Assembly: GCA_028554755.1 (NCBI GenBank)
Contig: JAPTOF010000006.1
Coordinates: 14,011,001 to 14,075,000, forward strand
Reading direction: 5' to 3'
Length of the DNA: 64,000 bases
Source: Cordia subcordata
Taxonomy: Eukaryota > Streptophyta > Magnoliopsida > Boraginales > Cordiaceae
The notes under the pieces were generated by a model. It worked only from the letters and a program-made list of their open reading frames with translations, searched no databases and was not told where the DNA came from. Every line of letters starts with the position of its first letter. Position 1 is the first letter of the stretch. Below, one piece after another: positions 45,577 through 59,282 of the stretch. Made by a program: the position numbers and the translations under genes.

Positions 45577-48390
45577 TGTCATGTTATAAGGAAATATTTT
45601 AACATTAAATTTATGATTCTTATCATTCAAAAGGCAATTTAAAATATGACCCTAGTAACGTGATGTACAGAAGATGCTTCTGTTAATTATTTTGGCTGGT
45701 CAGTTATTGATATGGGGGCAAAAATGTCAACCAATGATATGGATGCTCCTGTTAATTACTTTGCATAGTAGTCAAACCTGAATGTGTGAAGTTGAAAACC
45801 AACCTTAGGCTTTGTGCTATCGTCAAGGAAAGGTAGTAAAGAATACAAGTTGGCCAAAATTGTTTGAAATAATGGATACATAGCACTCTTTTACTCTATA
45901 TTTTTATTTTTTGGCTAAATATATAGTGCACTAATTTGAGCATCTCATGAGATAAAGCGTGTCTTTTGTTTTATTTATTTATTTATAGTATCCACTTTAT
46001 TGTAGTTCGAGTTCAATTAGTAATTGTATCTCTCTCACGATAATTGAGTTAACAATTTGTGCAATCTGAGAGCTCAAAAATCCGAAGGCAAGGGTTAGTT
46101 TTGTTATATATCTTACTCATCATGGCAATATATTTGAACAACCTAAAAATGTATATGCATAACGAATCTACATATGAAGCTTGCATATGCCTAAAAACTT
46201 TAGAAAAAGAAAACACGTCGAAAGATTTTGCATTAAATGCAAAGATATATACTTGCAATAACGGATAACAAAAACAAGCAACAAACAAAAAGACAAAGGA
46301 GAATATGACCATTTCAAGTGAAGAAAAAAAAAATCTAATCAATGAAAACTGTGATTGAGAAGTGACTATGTGCAAAGAAATCATCAAAAATTGCTATTTC
46401 ATGTTAAAGCAAAGTAGAACTTTGGTTTCAAATAAGGTATATGGACATGGCATATGAAATTTTGCAATTGCTTCATAGAGAAATTACATGCAATTCTAAT
46501 GCTTGTGATGGAAGAAAAGGACCAAAAGGCAAGATTCTTGACTTTATTGTGTTGCACATGGCAACATTTAATAACACCAATGCTACTTCTGCTTTTTTTG
46601 GCGAGCCATCAAGGACTGCAACTGTGGATTAGTTTTGTTTTTTTCCCCAAAATTTATAGATGGTTCAAACGTAAGTACAAGGGAGAATACATATGATATT
46701 CTGTCTTCTATCAAGGGATATTAGGATTTTGGTATGGGTCATTTTCACACACATTTCTTAATAATGCAATTTTTTTAATTTTTTTTATAAATGAATTTGA
46801 TTAATAACAAATTAATGGGCATGAGCTAACTTGCCCTTCCAATATTATGCAACAAAAGAACATGAATGGATAGAATAGATGGTCCAACTAGGCACATAAC
46901 ATTTTCATAACATTTTCTTTTTCATTACTTCCACGGTCATGCCTCGTGGCACTGTAATACCCATACTATTGAAATGGTTCGTCAGCAAGTAATAAAGGGG
47001 CGGAGAATGTAGCTTTCTTAACAGCAAATTTGAGTTTATCGTCTTTAAAACAGTAGCAGCAGATTTCTATAGCAACACCAGACATGCTTAATCGCTTATA
47101 ATAGGATCGTAAATCTAATGCAATCTATTTTATCCTTGCACAGCTAAAGTATTGCTTATTACCTTTTATTTTCCTCGTGACTCCAATTCAAGTCTTGTAA
47201 TTTGTCTTCGTTAATAATATTTGAGTCACTATTGAACCATGAATTATTTCGACTATGACCAAGATCTCATCGACATTGATTACCAAGTCCACAACACTTT
47301 TTGAAAAATTCTTTTTTGCTAAATAAGCAAGTATATCATTTTTATCGAAAACCCTACTTACAACCAATCAATGTGTTTTCTTTTTCTCCTAAAGTAAAGA
47401 ACACTTCGGAAAATGTTGTGGAGTCAGTTGTGTATGCTTCTTTATAAAAAATTCGTTAATGTTTTAAATTGTTCAGTAATAAGAAAGCATGATGTCAATT
47501 TAAAATAGACTATAAATTTACAATCTGGATAATAATGTAAAGTATGTGCTTTTTAAATATCTTGTTCAATTATCTTTAATCTGTATATTTTTAATTGATA
47601 ACTAAATTTGAGCCAGAATCACACTCACTGAAAGCTTTCCTAATCTAGCAATTTTAGGTGCATGCATCTTAATCATTGTGAGCTTTCCGAAGAATTACAG
47701 TTTTTTTTTTTTTTTACTATGACTAAATCTTAGAAACTACAAAATGATTTTTAACCATAAGAACTGGTTTAGATCGTTTATAGATATGGTGAAAAATGAT
47801 AAGCATTTTTTTTTTTGCGCAATCCAATAGGGATAGATGCTTTATTTTTCTCCGATCATTTAATTGCTCTCTTTTATTTCATCATTAAGCATCCAAGATA
47901 GATAATTTTTTTCCCTACAATGTAGACGACACTACAGTCTCCAAGTTTTCAAGTTAATGTAATTGAAAAGAACGAAGAATAAAATTAAACAAATTAAAAC
48001 TATGGTATTAGAGTTAAATGTTTGATGTTTATTCGTGCTAATAATGTGTTGTAAAATTAAAGGGAAGCAAATTAATTAGTAAAATTATAAACGAATTAAA
48101 TATATAAGGATAATAACAAGATTAAATAGAGAAAAAGTATTTCTCTTTTCTATCATCTAGAATCTCTGTGCATACAGGTTACAAAACTTGCTAATTAAAT
48201 AAAACTCATGAGTGCCAAAAGTAAAGTACATGAATGAAGGCCATTCCAATTCTTTTAAAATACTTAATTTATGGCATTCTATTATCTCTTCACTAATAGT
48301 ATTTAATTGATAATAGATATCACTATTAAATATCAAATACTACATATATATTTGCGCTTGATTTTAATGTATGACAGCGTACTTTAATGG
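45577..48390. other. Intergenic
   Basis: No recognised gene. Short frames at 46049-46387 and 46441-46696 lack known motifs. Otherwise AT-rich with homopolymer runs (47701-47714, 47807-47816). Confidence 0.4.
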
Positions 48391-48626
48391 ATTGTCATTT
48401 GGATTGATTTTCTCAAAATCACTTTTTTTAACAATTTTTAAAAAACAGTTTCTTTTTTTAAAAAGTTGAAAATTCTAGCTTCTAAACAAAGTTGTATTTG
48501 AACTTTTTTTAAAGTTTTAGTTTTTTTAGAAGTCAAATCAAATAGTTATTGCAAATTTAATATAACTTTTTTAGGAAAAAAATAGTGTTTTTTCTTGAAA
48601 AAAAAAGGCCAATCCAAACAGGCTCT
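48391..48626. mobile_element. hAT-like MITE (GGCCTGTTTGGATTAGC family)
   Basis: Left TGTCATTTGGATTGATTTT and right AAAGGCCAATCCAAACAGGC are imperfect inverted ends. The interior (GTTGAAAATTCTAGCTTCTAA, CAAATTTAATATAA) is shared with 59283-59492. Confidence 0.7.
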
Positions 48627-49827
48627 ATAAGTGATATTGACAAGACGCAAAGAGATCAACTTAAGGAAATTAAAAAATTGTCATAAAGTCCTCGCATCAT
48701 TATTTTGCAGGTGAAAAACAAAGCCAAGAAAGCTATTTAATCAGGCAGCTATTTTACCAAAAATGTGACAACTGTTTAGATAGAGTACCTAACGGTGCAA
48801 ACAGCTGCCAAATTCATGCGTGCATGCTTAGTTCATTATCAAAAGGAGTAGGGATATCTTTTGGGGCATGAATATATATGTAACATCAATAGATCTTTTT
48901 CAACGTTATAACATTGCAAGAGATGCTAATGTAGTTATAATAAAATTACTTTGATAATACTGAATACACCTTACCCTTTTGTGATTTGAGTAATGTATTA
49001 ATTAGTTTTTATGTTTTAAAACTTATCACGTTACTAATCTATACTTTTTAAAAGGTGTCACATAATCTCTTACCTTAACATTTTTAGTTCAAATAATTTA
49101 TTGTGCATTTTGCGTGTCCTTTTTTTGCATATATAAGTGTTAAAAGATTGTAATATGCTATATATCTCCACAAAAATACTTTTAGCTAACGGCATCCAAG
49201 GAATAATGGAAAAAAGAAGCAATCGTACTCCCTTTTGAAAAGAATGGGGGTAATATAGTAAATTCTAAAAGTAGGGGGTAATTAGTTAAGCAAATCACAA
49301 GGAGTAGTCAACTAGTTAAACAAACTATAGAGAAGTGACATGCCATAATTTGTAAAAGACAAGAGGGTAATGCAGTAAGTTTTAAAAATAGAGAGACAAA
49401 TTAAAAGGAAATAACATGCATTTTATCCATCATTAAATCATTTGCATAATGTTATATACCATGAGAGGTTCCGAATTAAGCAGATGTACTGTACCAATTT
49501 CATATGAGCCCCAATCCATATTGCTTGTCTTCTCTTCATGGCAATCCAAAAGGAGAAAGGTCCACTTTAATACTCAAAATTGAAAAGGACGTGTTCGTTC
49601 ATTCATCTCATCATTCCTTTAACTTCTCTAGCTAGCTTTTGTCAATTGACGATCATCAAAAAAGTTGGTTTGCATAGCTTTTTGAAGCCTCTCACGTTGA
49701 TCCTCTTCCCAAGATAATAGGATTCTAATTACTCTTTTGAAATGTCCACAGTTATGAAAAATTGACCCACGAACCATCATCGCTGGTGTGGTCAATTTGA
49801 AATGACACTGTGGAGAAAGAGAAAGGT
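48627..49827. other. Intergenic
   Basis: No gene, paired repeat or regulatory motif recognised. Confidence 0.4.
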
Positions 49828-50097
49828 CACTACAAGAAAATTGAGAGTAGCAGAAAACTACGGTCCATAGTAGTATAGATAGCGATTTTGTTGAACTGTC
49901 ACTAAAAGTAGATAATAGTAATGGTTTCTGTAAATTCCACTAGCAATTGTATTCATAGGCAATGATTTTCGCTAACCACCATCTATAGTGGCACAGTTTA
50001 TAAGAACCGTCACTTACAGTGTGACATAGGTGGCATTTCAAAACAGCCACTAATAGCCAACAAAATGCCACTTATACTTTATTTTATTTTGTAGTAG
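49828..50097. mobile_element. Non-autonomous CACTA-type MITE
   Basis: Starts CACTACAAGAAAATT and ends ATTTTATTTTGTAGTA, the inverse with a terminal change. The interior carries inverted and direct copies of short motifs such as GCCACT, AACCGTCACT and TGGCA typical of CACTA subterminal zones. Flanks GGT and GAT give a 3-bp duplication with one change. Length 270 bp, non-coding. Confidence 0.7.
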
Positions 50098-50565
50098 ATT
50101 AATAAAGTTTAGAATCGGTCTTCTCTTCTTCTTTTTAACCGCTTAAGATATACATAATAATTAGGTAGTATGTGACACATCAGACAACAATGATAGGAGA
50201 TGCCTGTGATCTACTAAGCATGAAATGAAAGCTATCAACATGATTAGGTTTCATTTTTATCCTATGATCTTTCACAAGTTAACATGATTAGGTTTCATTT
50301 TTATCCTATGATCTTTCACAAGTTCTTGTGATGCAACTTCAAGAATATAAGTGACTTTGTGTAAAACTCAAATATAACTGCCAATCTTAGGACATTAACC
50401 AACTGATTCCTATGCAAGATAATGAGCTTGCTTTTGTATATCTATATACTATGTTTGTCTTAGAATTTGCTAGTGTTCGTCATATCAATCTTTGTCATCA
50501 TTGAAGTTGTCAACAAAAATTCATTGAATTTGGGCAAACACATCAATCTTCCTCATCAGTAAAAG
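50098..50565. other. Intergenic with a perfect 44-bp tandem duplication
   Basis: AACATGATTAGGTTTC... at 50237-50280 is repeated without any change at 50281-50324. Nothing else recognised. Confidence 0.75.
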
Positions 50566-51360
50566 TGTTAATAGAAATGCATTGAATTTGGACATATGTA
50601 TCAAAGCACAATGAATACACAAACAAAATACTATAGGAATTTTTTATATGGCTCACCCTTTGCTAACATCTACAATTCCCCTTACTAATTACAAGCTAAG
50701 AGTAATAGGAAACTAATCCTAATCGAATCTCACTAGGTTTCCAATTTCTATCTCTACAATAGGATATCTACTTATCATCCAGTTTGATTCATTTTGGACT
50801 TTAAGCCACAGTCCAACAAATTCCTTTATTTGCAAAAAGCGTCAAGCTTTTTCACATCAATTGAGACCTCTTCTTAGTCTTCCATATGTTGGATCCCTTG
50901 TTTGACAGCTTCAGCACATCTTCATGCCAGAACCCTCACTCAATAGTATCATCTGGATAACAGCTACGAACACATCTTAAATAGGCTCATTGAGTCATCA
51001 CCAACATCTTTCTACACCATCTAACCTCGCCTCTCAAGGCCGTTCATGTCTTTTCACAATATCAGGCATCCAAAATGTGGTCTTCTCTCCACAAATGCAT
51101 TACCTACATGTTGATTGGTTAAGACTTCAGTATTATGCAATTACATGGGCTCTTCACACGTGACTCCTTTTTTAAACTAAACCTTCTTCAACTAGGGTTC
51201 TAAACTCAAGCCTTTCTTTTCTTGAAAACTTGATTACTAGTTGACTGCATGTATTAATCGAAGCATCCTTCAATGCTTCAAGTCATTATCCAACTGTATT
51301 TTTTACCAAAACTTCAAGGCTTACATTGATACATCAAGGATTTATTAAAAAAAAAAAAAA
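50566..51360 (-). mobile_element. LTR plus internal fragment, copy B of the split LTR family
   Basis: An LTR-like block (50566-50818, with internal deletions compared with 27031-27490) ends GTCCAACA. It is followed by sequence shared with 27491-28080 (CATCACCAACATC, CCATCTAAC, CTCTCAAG, GGTCTTCTCTC). The purine tract read on the minus strand is AAATAAAGGAATT. Further shared sequence resumes after the inserted MITE, at about 52800-52940. Confidence 0.6.
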
Positions 51361-51416
51361 AGGACTCCAAAATTAGATGTACAACATCAAAAGATGATTG
51401 AGACAGCCTTGATTAA

Positions 51417-51677
51417 TGGTTTGTGTGGATTGGCTTTTTCTAGAAAGACTTCAACTTTTAGAAAAATATTTTTTTTAAGAAGCTAAGGGATTGTTTGGAA
51501 GTGTTTTTGTTTTTTGTTTTATAGAAAAATTTTTCAAAAATAATTTTTCACAATAATTTTTAAAAACAAGAGAACAAAAAAATTCTTTTGGTAGAAGGTA
51601 AATTTATTTCTTTTAAAGTATTAAAAAGACCATTACGACCTTGTTTTTCTTTCTTTATATTTTATTTCTTCTTTCTC

Positions 51678-51742
<65 letters not shown>

Positions 51743-52788
51743 TGTGTTTTTTTTTGTGTGTGTGTATATGTGTGTTGGAAGCAAGAGGGTGGGAAGGTAT
51801 ACTGTATGGGGTAGGGGTAGGTTGAGAGTGAGGTAGGAAAAGAAAAAGACAAAAGGAAAAGAAAAGAAAACTAAATAGTGAAATTTGCCCTCTTGGGAAT
51901 AAAAAATTAAAAATGCATTAAAACAATACAAATGTGTTTCCAACTTTTTGTTTTGAAGAAACACATTTTTGAAAATAATTTTGGAAAACAATTATAAAAC
52001 ATAACTCATGCCAAACAAGTTTTTATGTTTTTTTGTTCTAAAAAAAACAAATTTTGAAGCAATTGCAAACTGTCTGTTGGTATTAGGAATTATTAGGCAA
52101 GGAATTTAGTTTGTAACTTTTGGAATATGGAAAAATAATAATAGCTAATATACATGCATGATAGTAAATAGAGAAAATTTATGAAATGAAAAAAGACAAC
52201 TCATGGGAGAAGGAGGCTTTTGTATTGATGAGATGGCTTTTTAATACACGTCTTAATAAATACTGATACATGACTACAAAGCATCTATTTATAGATTGAA
52301 AGTTAGGTGCTTTGCTAACTTAGAAGCTTTTAGAAATTGCATGAAGTTCAAGCCAACTAAGCTGCCAACTTTTAACAACTAAGAGATCAACTTGATTAAG
52401 CAAACCTAGCAACCAAGAATTTTCAAGATAAGCAAATTGCTTTGGTTGTAAACTCATCCAACTAAGTACCAAAAAATCATGAGATGCAAAGTAAATCTTT
52501 GGAGCTTTCTAGCTAATAGGAGTGCTTAGCTTTAGCAAAGTAATTTTCTGGACAAGACTCCTTTGCTGTGGAAACTTAATTACTAAGCTAATTTCTTTTG
52601 AATTGAGCACTAATTTTAATACTATCCTCAAAATTTCTAGCATCCAAAAGAACTTGAATTTGAGCATTTTTTTAGAGTTTTAGCTTTTCTTAAAAAAGAT
52701 GCCAAATACTTATTTTATAAAGAATGTATTTTTTTCAAAAAGAAAGGGATACTTTTCCATTAAAAAAAAGACTAATCCGAACAGGCCG
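51417..52788. mobile_element. hAT-like MITE with nested insertions
   Basis: Outer ends TTTGTGTGGATTGGCTTTTT and, read inward on the other strand, CGGCCTGTTCGGATTAGTCT belong to the same family as 48391 and 59283. The element is about 1.4 kb instead of ~230 bp because other sequence lies inside, including 51487-52022. It interrupts copy B of the LTR family. Confidence 0.55.
51487..52022. mobile_element. Nested hAT-like MITE with microsatellite
   Basis: Ends GGGATTGTTTGGAAGTG and, on the other strand, ACTTGTTTGGCATGAG. The interior has a (TA)n(TG)n microsatellite at 51681-51748. Confidence 0.5.
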
Positions 52789-54535
52789 AAATATGATCAT
52801 CTTTCATTCAAAGTCAAAAGGCACAACCAGAGATCACTTCATTATAGAATATGCATCTCAAGTTCTAACAAAGAGCTCAAATTCAGATTCAACACGTCCA
52901 AAAGCCTTAGAGATAGCCTCGATCAACTCCCTCATGCTTGATTTTCATAATCCTATTGAAGAGAATCGTTATTTTGGTGCTATCCCACTTTAGATGTCTT
53001 TGACGAGAGTGATGGCCATTGGAGAAATCGCCTTATAGGACAATTCTTAGATAAACTGTCTGCCCAGCTTGAAAATGATGGGTTTGGAGGAGAGGTTGTT
53101 GAAAACCCACGGGTTGATGCACCCTTGAAAAGTGAAGACCTCCTACCCATTCCCTTTTCCCTTTGTTGTATCTTTTCCTTTCTTTTATTGCTTGGTTTTT
53201 TTTTTTTTTTGGAAGAGATTTCCAGGTTTTTACCCTATCATTTTCCTTTCAAACCTCTTAAACTTGTTTTTACTTTGTCTTGTTATATCTTTGGTTTGAG
53301 GAGTTTTGTGATGGCTTTATACTAATTTGCTATTAAAAGAATTCTTACTTACCTCGCGAAAACCTATTGATACATCTAACACTGACAAGGTGATAGATCA
53401 TAGTAGTGAAGGACATAACATGTCTAAAAAAATTTCAAATTATGACAGCCTAGATAAGTTTAAGGAAGACGAAAAATTGGGTTTTGAAGACGAGGACCTA
53501 GAATGCTTAGAGCCCACTTCTAAGGATCTGGGGATCATTGATGCCATAGCCCAGGAAGAAGACTTTTGCCTAACTAAATTAGACTCGCCCGAAATTTCTA
53601 TATCGAGATGCTAATGCTACAAAGATGGGCCCTCAATGAAAAGAAAAAAAGTACTATTAAAGGGGACAAAAATTGAAGCGAGATGGGATTTTTCTCTCCC
53701 TCATTTTTCTGTCCCTCTAGAAATTATCCCTCTCAACTAATTGTGAACCTCTAAACCCTTTCTCCCATTGATCACTCCAATTCTCCTTCCCCTACTAGAA
53801 TTTTCCATTTCAATCCCCATCTCGCCCTACTTTTGTTTCTCTATTTCTTTGCCGCTATACTTTTTCTTTGCGATTTCTCCCCATTTTCAGTGTGTTAAAT
53901 TGAGAAGAAAAGTTAGCACCTCTGGCCTTCCCATTTATGGTAGCCCCTTCCCCGTTCCCCAGGATCTTGAGCCAATGACTGATCTAGAAATAACAAGTTG
54001 TCTAAGCTATCTTCGACTGGTAGAGCATTTATTGATAACCCTATCCACCTCGAAGTTCTTGTTGCTACCACTAACAGCAGTTGGATATGCATTTTAAGAA
54101 AATTTAATTTTTGGGATCAAAGTAATGTTTATATCATTACAAGAAGCAATATAATCCTTTTCATCATAAAATACAGTTGAAGTTATTGAAAACATGATAC
54201 TCTAAAACATTCTAATACTTTTGATAAGATTTACCATTGAAATCATCGAGGCCAATGATTTGGCTGCACCAAAACTCGAGATTGCTTTTGGGATTTCCTC
54301 AAGCAATAACAGTTTGATAAGAAGGCACTGTAAGCATAAGGCTGATACATTCAAGGATGGGTTGATATTTCTGTTTCCCACTGTAGTAACAAGTCCTGAA
54401 AGTAGTTCTAGATTGTGGACTAAATGTCATTTGGTACACTAATCCAAGTGCCATCATCCTTTTTGATACTTGCAATTTTATTCAAAGACCTCTTCCATAT
54501 AGTAGATGCACAATAGAATTTAAAACTATTGATGC
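52789..54535. other. Unrecognised intergenic stretch
   Basis: 52800-52940 continues LTR-family copy B. A 95-residue acidic frame at 53327-53614 (DKFKEDEKLGFEDEDLECL) could be a retroelement gag-like or captured fragment, but no domain is recognised. Frames at 53768-54442 likewise. Confidence 0.35.
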
Positions 54536-57420
54536 AAATTCCAAGCACAAGCCTTAAAATTAGCCCGCAAGTGCACGGGTCATTAGTAGCCCAGCGTGCG
54601 AGAACAGGTTCATATTCCTTGGGAAGGCTATCGTGTGTGGTTCTTAGTGAAAGTACGTCCTATACTAGCTATGTGCGGTCCTACCTACTCTTTTTAATAT
54701 TTTTGGATTGATTGGAACTCTAATTTAAACCTAAACTAAACGGAAAATAAACCTAACTAATAGGAATAGAGGTATAAATAAGCAATGGAAGTGGGAATCT
54801 ATAGAGTTCTAGGGGAACTTATGGGTGATTACTCTTTTGGAATGGGTTTAGGTTCCTATCCTTGTTTTGAAGCTATTGGTGGTTTGTTTACTCTAGTTAC
54901 GGGCTTAGTTTACTAGCCTTACCACTTCTAGCTATTGGTGCAACCCTATCCCTAATTGGGCCCAATTAGAAATATAGGTTTGTCTTAACTAGCTAGGGCT
55001 TCTGGGTATAGTATCTAAGTCCTTTAAATGTTGATTAATTTCCTAATAAGGAGTCTAACCTTTTAGTTTTGTTTCAAAGTAGAGATTAAGTCCCTTAGGT
55101 GAAAAAGTGATAGTGGTAGCTTTTTATTAACATTTCATGCTAGAGGTGATTACCTATTATATTAAAAGCATTAAGAGCACAATTAATCAACACAAATGTA
55201 GTTGCAAGTAGGGCTCATGCCATTTGTATGGATTACGGCTAAGATGAGGCCACTACTATTAGCATCTAAGTACAAATTACACATGCAAACTTATAAAGGG
55301 ATTTCATCAAATACTTTGATATGTTTAATCTCAAGTCATAGATACATTGATGGAAATCATGAAGACTTTTCCCAAATTCTCACACGCAGGATCAAGCTCT
55401 AGAATTAAAAAATTTTTAGAGATTTAAAATTACCTCGTAATTCTTGTGCTAAAAGCTTTGCCTTGCGAAAGCGTTAAGCTCCTCCTCTTCGTACGTGATT
55501 AAGAACTAGTGGGAGGAGGCTAATTTTTGGTTAGGGTTTTGGGAGAGAGTTCTCTGTATTAGGTTTTCACAAAAATAAGCGTACAAGAGATAATGAGAAC
55601 TCTCCTTATATAGAGAGATATGGGCTTTCCATAAAGCCCATCCCACAACCCAATAAGTCTAACTCTTTGGGCTTAGAATAATGGACTTCTAAAATCCATA
55701 TTAAAACCTAATTAAATTTATATTTAATTTATAAATAATAGCCCATGAATTTATTTTGATCCACATATCCCGTGCTAGCTGGTCATAGTCAAAATTAATT
55801 CCGTAACCCATAATAAGTAATTAAATATTATTATAATATTTAATTCTCAATTAAATATCTATAATATTACTTACTTATTTTATTATTTAATTCATAATTA
55901 AATAATAACACATTTAATTCATAATTAAACGTGACCAACTTTATTATAGTAGGGTCAATCCTCCAACTAATTCTCAACCATATGCATGACTCCGTAGGCT
56001 CAAACTTAAACCGGTAATATAAATTCTTCTACTAATCGATGATATCATCTAGCAATGGTTCCCGACATCCGGATAGGCTGAATAGTTACAAGGCAATATT
56101 CAACGAACCTGGGCACTATGTTAGATTCCCTATGACCCTCGATATTCCGAAAAAACCCTAAGGGCATGATAAAACTATCAAACCTTTATTTAACTATTCC
56201 ATGTCAAGTCCCAATCTCGTCATGACTCATCACGACGTATTTACTTGACACATCATACGGAAAGCTTTGGCCAAAGTCTTAATGAATTAGGACTAAGCAG
56301 AATATCATTCTCCTAATACCCGGAGCAGTCAATCCCATCTTGACCTACGCACTGACTTCGCGGCACTTACATACACCCAGTAGCCTTTCGTCATCGAGTT
56401 AGAAATCTGGATAGTCCGGTACCAAAACGTGGGGAGTAATTCGCAAGTCTCTATGGCGATCTCAAGTCTGAGGGAATACGACATCCATGTGCACCACAAG
56501 CAATACTTTGACTGTAGGGTATATACTATAAGATGTTCGTAATAGAGTCATGTTCAGTGAGCATGTCTCCACACCTCACCGTGGGCCACACCGGTGTCTC
56601 CACAGCCCTTCGTCATGAGAATAACCAACTTTTGTGATGCACTATAATCTATGCTCGATAGAATTGATGTCCTAGTATCAATTTTATCATTTGGTTACGA
56701 ACTAGGTTTCAGGACGATTGAGCTATCCTTCATTCACATAGCCCTACTAGGTCATTCTAAGAACTACATCATGATCTAACAATTGAGGAGAAGATATACG
56801 ATATGATGTAAAGCCGAAAGTAAGATGGTTCATGTGCAAATTAGTACAAAATCTACAATAAACGACTGACTTTAGGACACCATTCCTAGCATATATAACC
56901 ATCAATATCTCAAAACAATTATTTAGATCTTTAACCCATTACAAAAATAGTGATCATCCCTAATTTAGAGCTAATCTAGCATAGTATAAATAAGAATGAA
57001 GAGAAGAATGGAAAGTTCCCTCATTATCCTTGCTTGCTCTGTACAAATGTTGCTCTAAAACCCTCCAAATCCTTGTTTGATCCTCAAATCCAAACTTTTG
57101 AATGGATGGAATTGATGTGGGATTGAGTATGTGAGGTGAGCGAGTGATGAAATTAGGGTTTGTGTAATGAGTGTGAAGTGGGTGTGTGAAGATTGGATTT
57201 TTTTTTCCCTAATTTTGATGTAAAGTGCATTTTTATAGGCTTTTTTCGCGTACAACAGGGACCTAGCAGGGGACCGGCCTAAAGAGGAGGTCAACCGGCC
57301 AAAATGAGAGATTTACTAAGTAGGCCAGGGAACCTGCCTTTGCAGGAGGGGTCAATCGATCTCTCCAGTTTATGCCCCAATTTTCACCGTTTTGCCCTTG
57401 ATCTTCTCCGTTTGCTTTGT
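54536..57420 (-). repeat. LTR-retrotransposon-like remnant(s)
   Basis: On the minus strand a TATA box CTATATAA (55606-55613) is followed by a CT-rich start-like region, AAAACCCTAACC, and then CTTGATCCTGCGTGTGAGAA, which looks like an LTR R-U5 region. Upstream (to about 56880) is long non-coding U3-like sequence. The block from 54540 (GCCCGCAAGTGCACGGGTC) resembles another widespread plant retrotransposon sequence. Ends and a second LTR were not found, so the call rests on style of sequence. Confidence 0.35.
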
Positions 57421-57849
57421 GCTTCATCCGGGAGCCTCTAAAGTGCCTTTTCTTTATTTTTTTTTATCTTCGAAACACCTCTAAACTTTGCTCCTCATCC
57501 CAAGCATCATCAATTAGGCTCCAATCATCACTCCAAATCTCACCTAAAAAATACAAGAATAAGCACTTAGTGAAACATTTTCACTATAAATTTAACTATG
57601 GACATATACATCCTCATATGCACAAATATGATATCTATACCACACTAAGACTATCTAATAAATACAAAACACCACTAAAATATAAAAAAATGCAAGAACA
57701 AACACGGCCAAACAAAGACACATCAGCTATCGCATCCAGATTTTAATCAGTAAGCAAAAGTCCAATCTCCCCAATACTTATCTTCTTGAGACCACCATTT
57801 TCTAAAAGAGTCTTAACAATTTGCAATATTTCTTCCAGTCAGCGTTATC
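57421..57849. other. Intergenic
   Basis: AT-rich; the frame at 57417-57746 has no recognisable domain. Confidence 0.35.
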
Positions 57850-58050
57850 TTAAGATATACTCATTATCTTGGATAGTTCCTTTTTGAGGCTTTTTGCCTC
57901 CTTTTTGAGATTTTCAAATGCTCGTTTGCTCAATTTATTCAAAGCTTTCTTACAAGCACATAACTTCATGCAAATTCCTTGAGCTGAAAGAGCCGATGAA
58001 GAACTACCCCATTTTTTCTCAATAATATGTATACACATTGGCTCATCCAA
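57850..58050 (-). pseudogene. LINE ORF2 fragment (endonuclease-RT linker)
   Basis: The frame reads KLCACKKALNKLSKRAFENL followed by KKEAKSLKKELSK. This resembles the linker between endonuclease and reverse transcriptase in plant L1-type LINEs. Only a fragment is present. Confidence 0.5.
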
Positions 58051-58309
58051 CTACAGAGACTCAAAGTGAAATATTTTCCTCTTCATAGGATTAACTTCGT
58101 TTTCTGTATTTTTAGGGGAGTGGTCAGATTCAAGGGAGGAAGATTAAAGACCGAAGCCTTAGGGAAGATTTCAACCAACTATTATTTTTGCAAATGCTCC
58201 ATCCCAAATTTCCCCAATGCTTTGTCCTTCCTCTATTTTGTTACCCTACATAAAGGGTGCACCACCCTTTAAGCCTTTACTCACAATTAAAGATGCTCTC
58301 AGGCGGGGC

Positions 58310-58765
58310 TTGAATTTTGTCCCATGGCTAAATATATTATTTTTTTTGGCTGGCACATTTGGAAGGAAAGGAACAAGGCTTGCTTTGATTCAACCAGCCC
58401 TAGTATTCAAGGTGTGTTAATCAATTCCTAGAGATAAGAGCTAAAGTAAAAGAAAGCATCGTCCAATTAACGCAATCCTCTTACAACTACATCTCCTCAG
58501 ATTGTTCCCACTTCTTGGTCCCCCCCCCCCCTTATGTTAGTCACCTCAAGATCAATGTTAATGCCTCTTTTAATGGAGGTAATTATGTAGCGGCTGCTTT
58601 TATCGGCATCTTAGTCTATGGTCAAACAGACATTGCGTTTTGCTCCTTAGCGTTCTAAGCTAAAGTGCAAGCAAATCAGGCGTGCTTGCCTTTTTGCTTT
58701 TCAGCTCATTTGAAGGTATTTAATGTATTCCACTCTTCACCTTTGCAGATCAAGCAAGTTGGTGA
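58310..58765 (+). pseudogene. LINE-type RNase H fragment
   Basis: In the frame of GGCTGGCACATTTGGAAGGA the sequence reads GWHIWKERNKACFDS. After several stops come LKINVNASFNGG and AAAFIGILVYGQ, the usual order of the IWK-RN motif and RNase H start in plant LINEs. Catalytic residues cannot be followed through the decay. A run of 11 C lies at 58519-58530. Confidence 0.6.
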
Positions 58766-59282
58766 TTGAGCACTTTTTCTTTTGAATAAGTTACATTGTG
58801 ATAGGATTACATCATGGCAAATCTTTCATAAAAAAATTGAATTTTTAGTTGGACATCAAGTTTTCAGAGAATTTGCCACACTTCTTTCGGAATGACAAAT
58901 GATAAGCTCAGCATACCTGAGTCAACCTGAGCCTTCGATGATGACATTTTGTTCACATAGATGTAGTTTGTTTTGACAGTGTAGCCACCACCACTTGCTG
59001 CTCTCGGCCAAACAAAGGAATCATTGATATTATGTGGGAAGAGGATTTCCTCTACAATATTTGAACCAAAGCATTCTCGAACAAGTTGAGTGTTTCAATT
59101 TCCTCCTCTTGTTGCTCAATGAATTCGTTTACCCTAACAAGTTGGCTTGATAGGACCAAACCCGGCTAAATCACTTAATTCAATTTGTCCACAAAATAAG
59201 GATGTCATGACCCTTTCCCACTTGCCAATTTGCTTCTTTCTTGATCAAATCCCTTCCCATCAGGATGCTTCTCTAGGATTAA
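58766..59282. other. Intergenic, possibly LINE debris
   Basis: No frame or paired repeat recognised. Confidence 0.3.

Noticed and set aside
46049..46696. Possible small genes
   Set aside because: Overlapping frames on both strands without motifs, splice context or composition different from background.
51588..51991. Frames with Tyr-Ile and Cys-Val or Thr-His runs
   Set aside because: They are translations of a (TA)n(TG)n microsatellite, in both strands.
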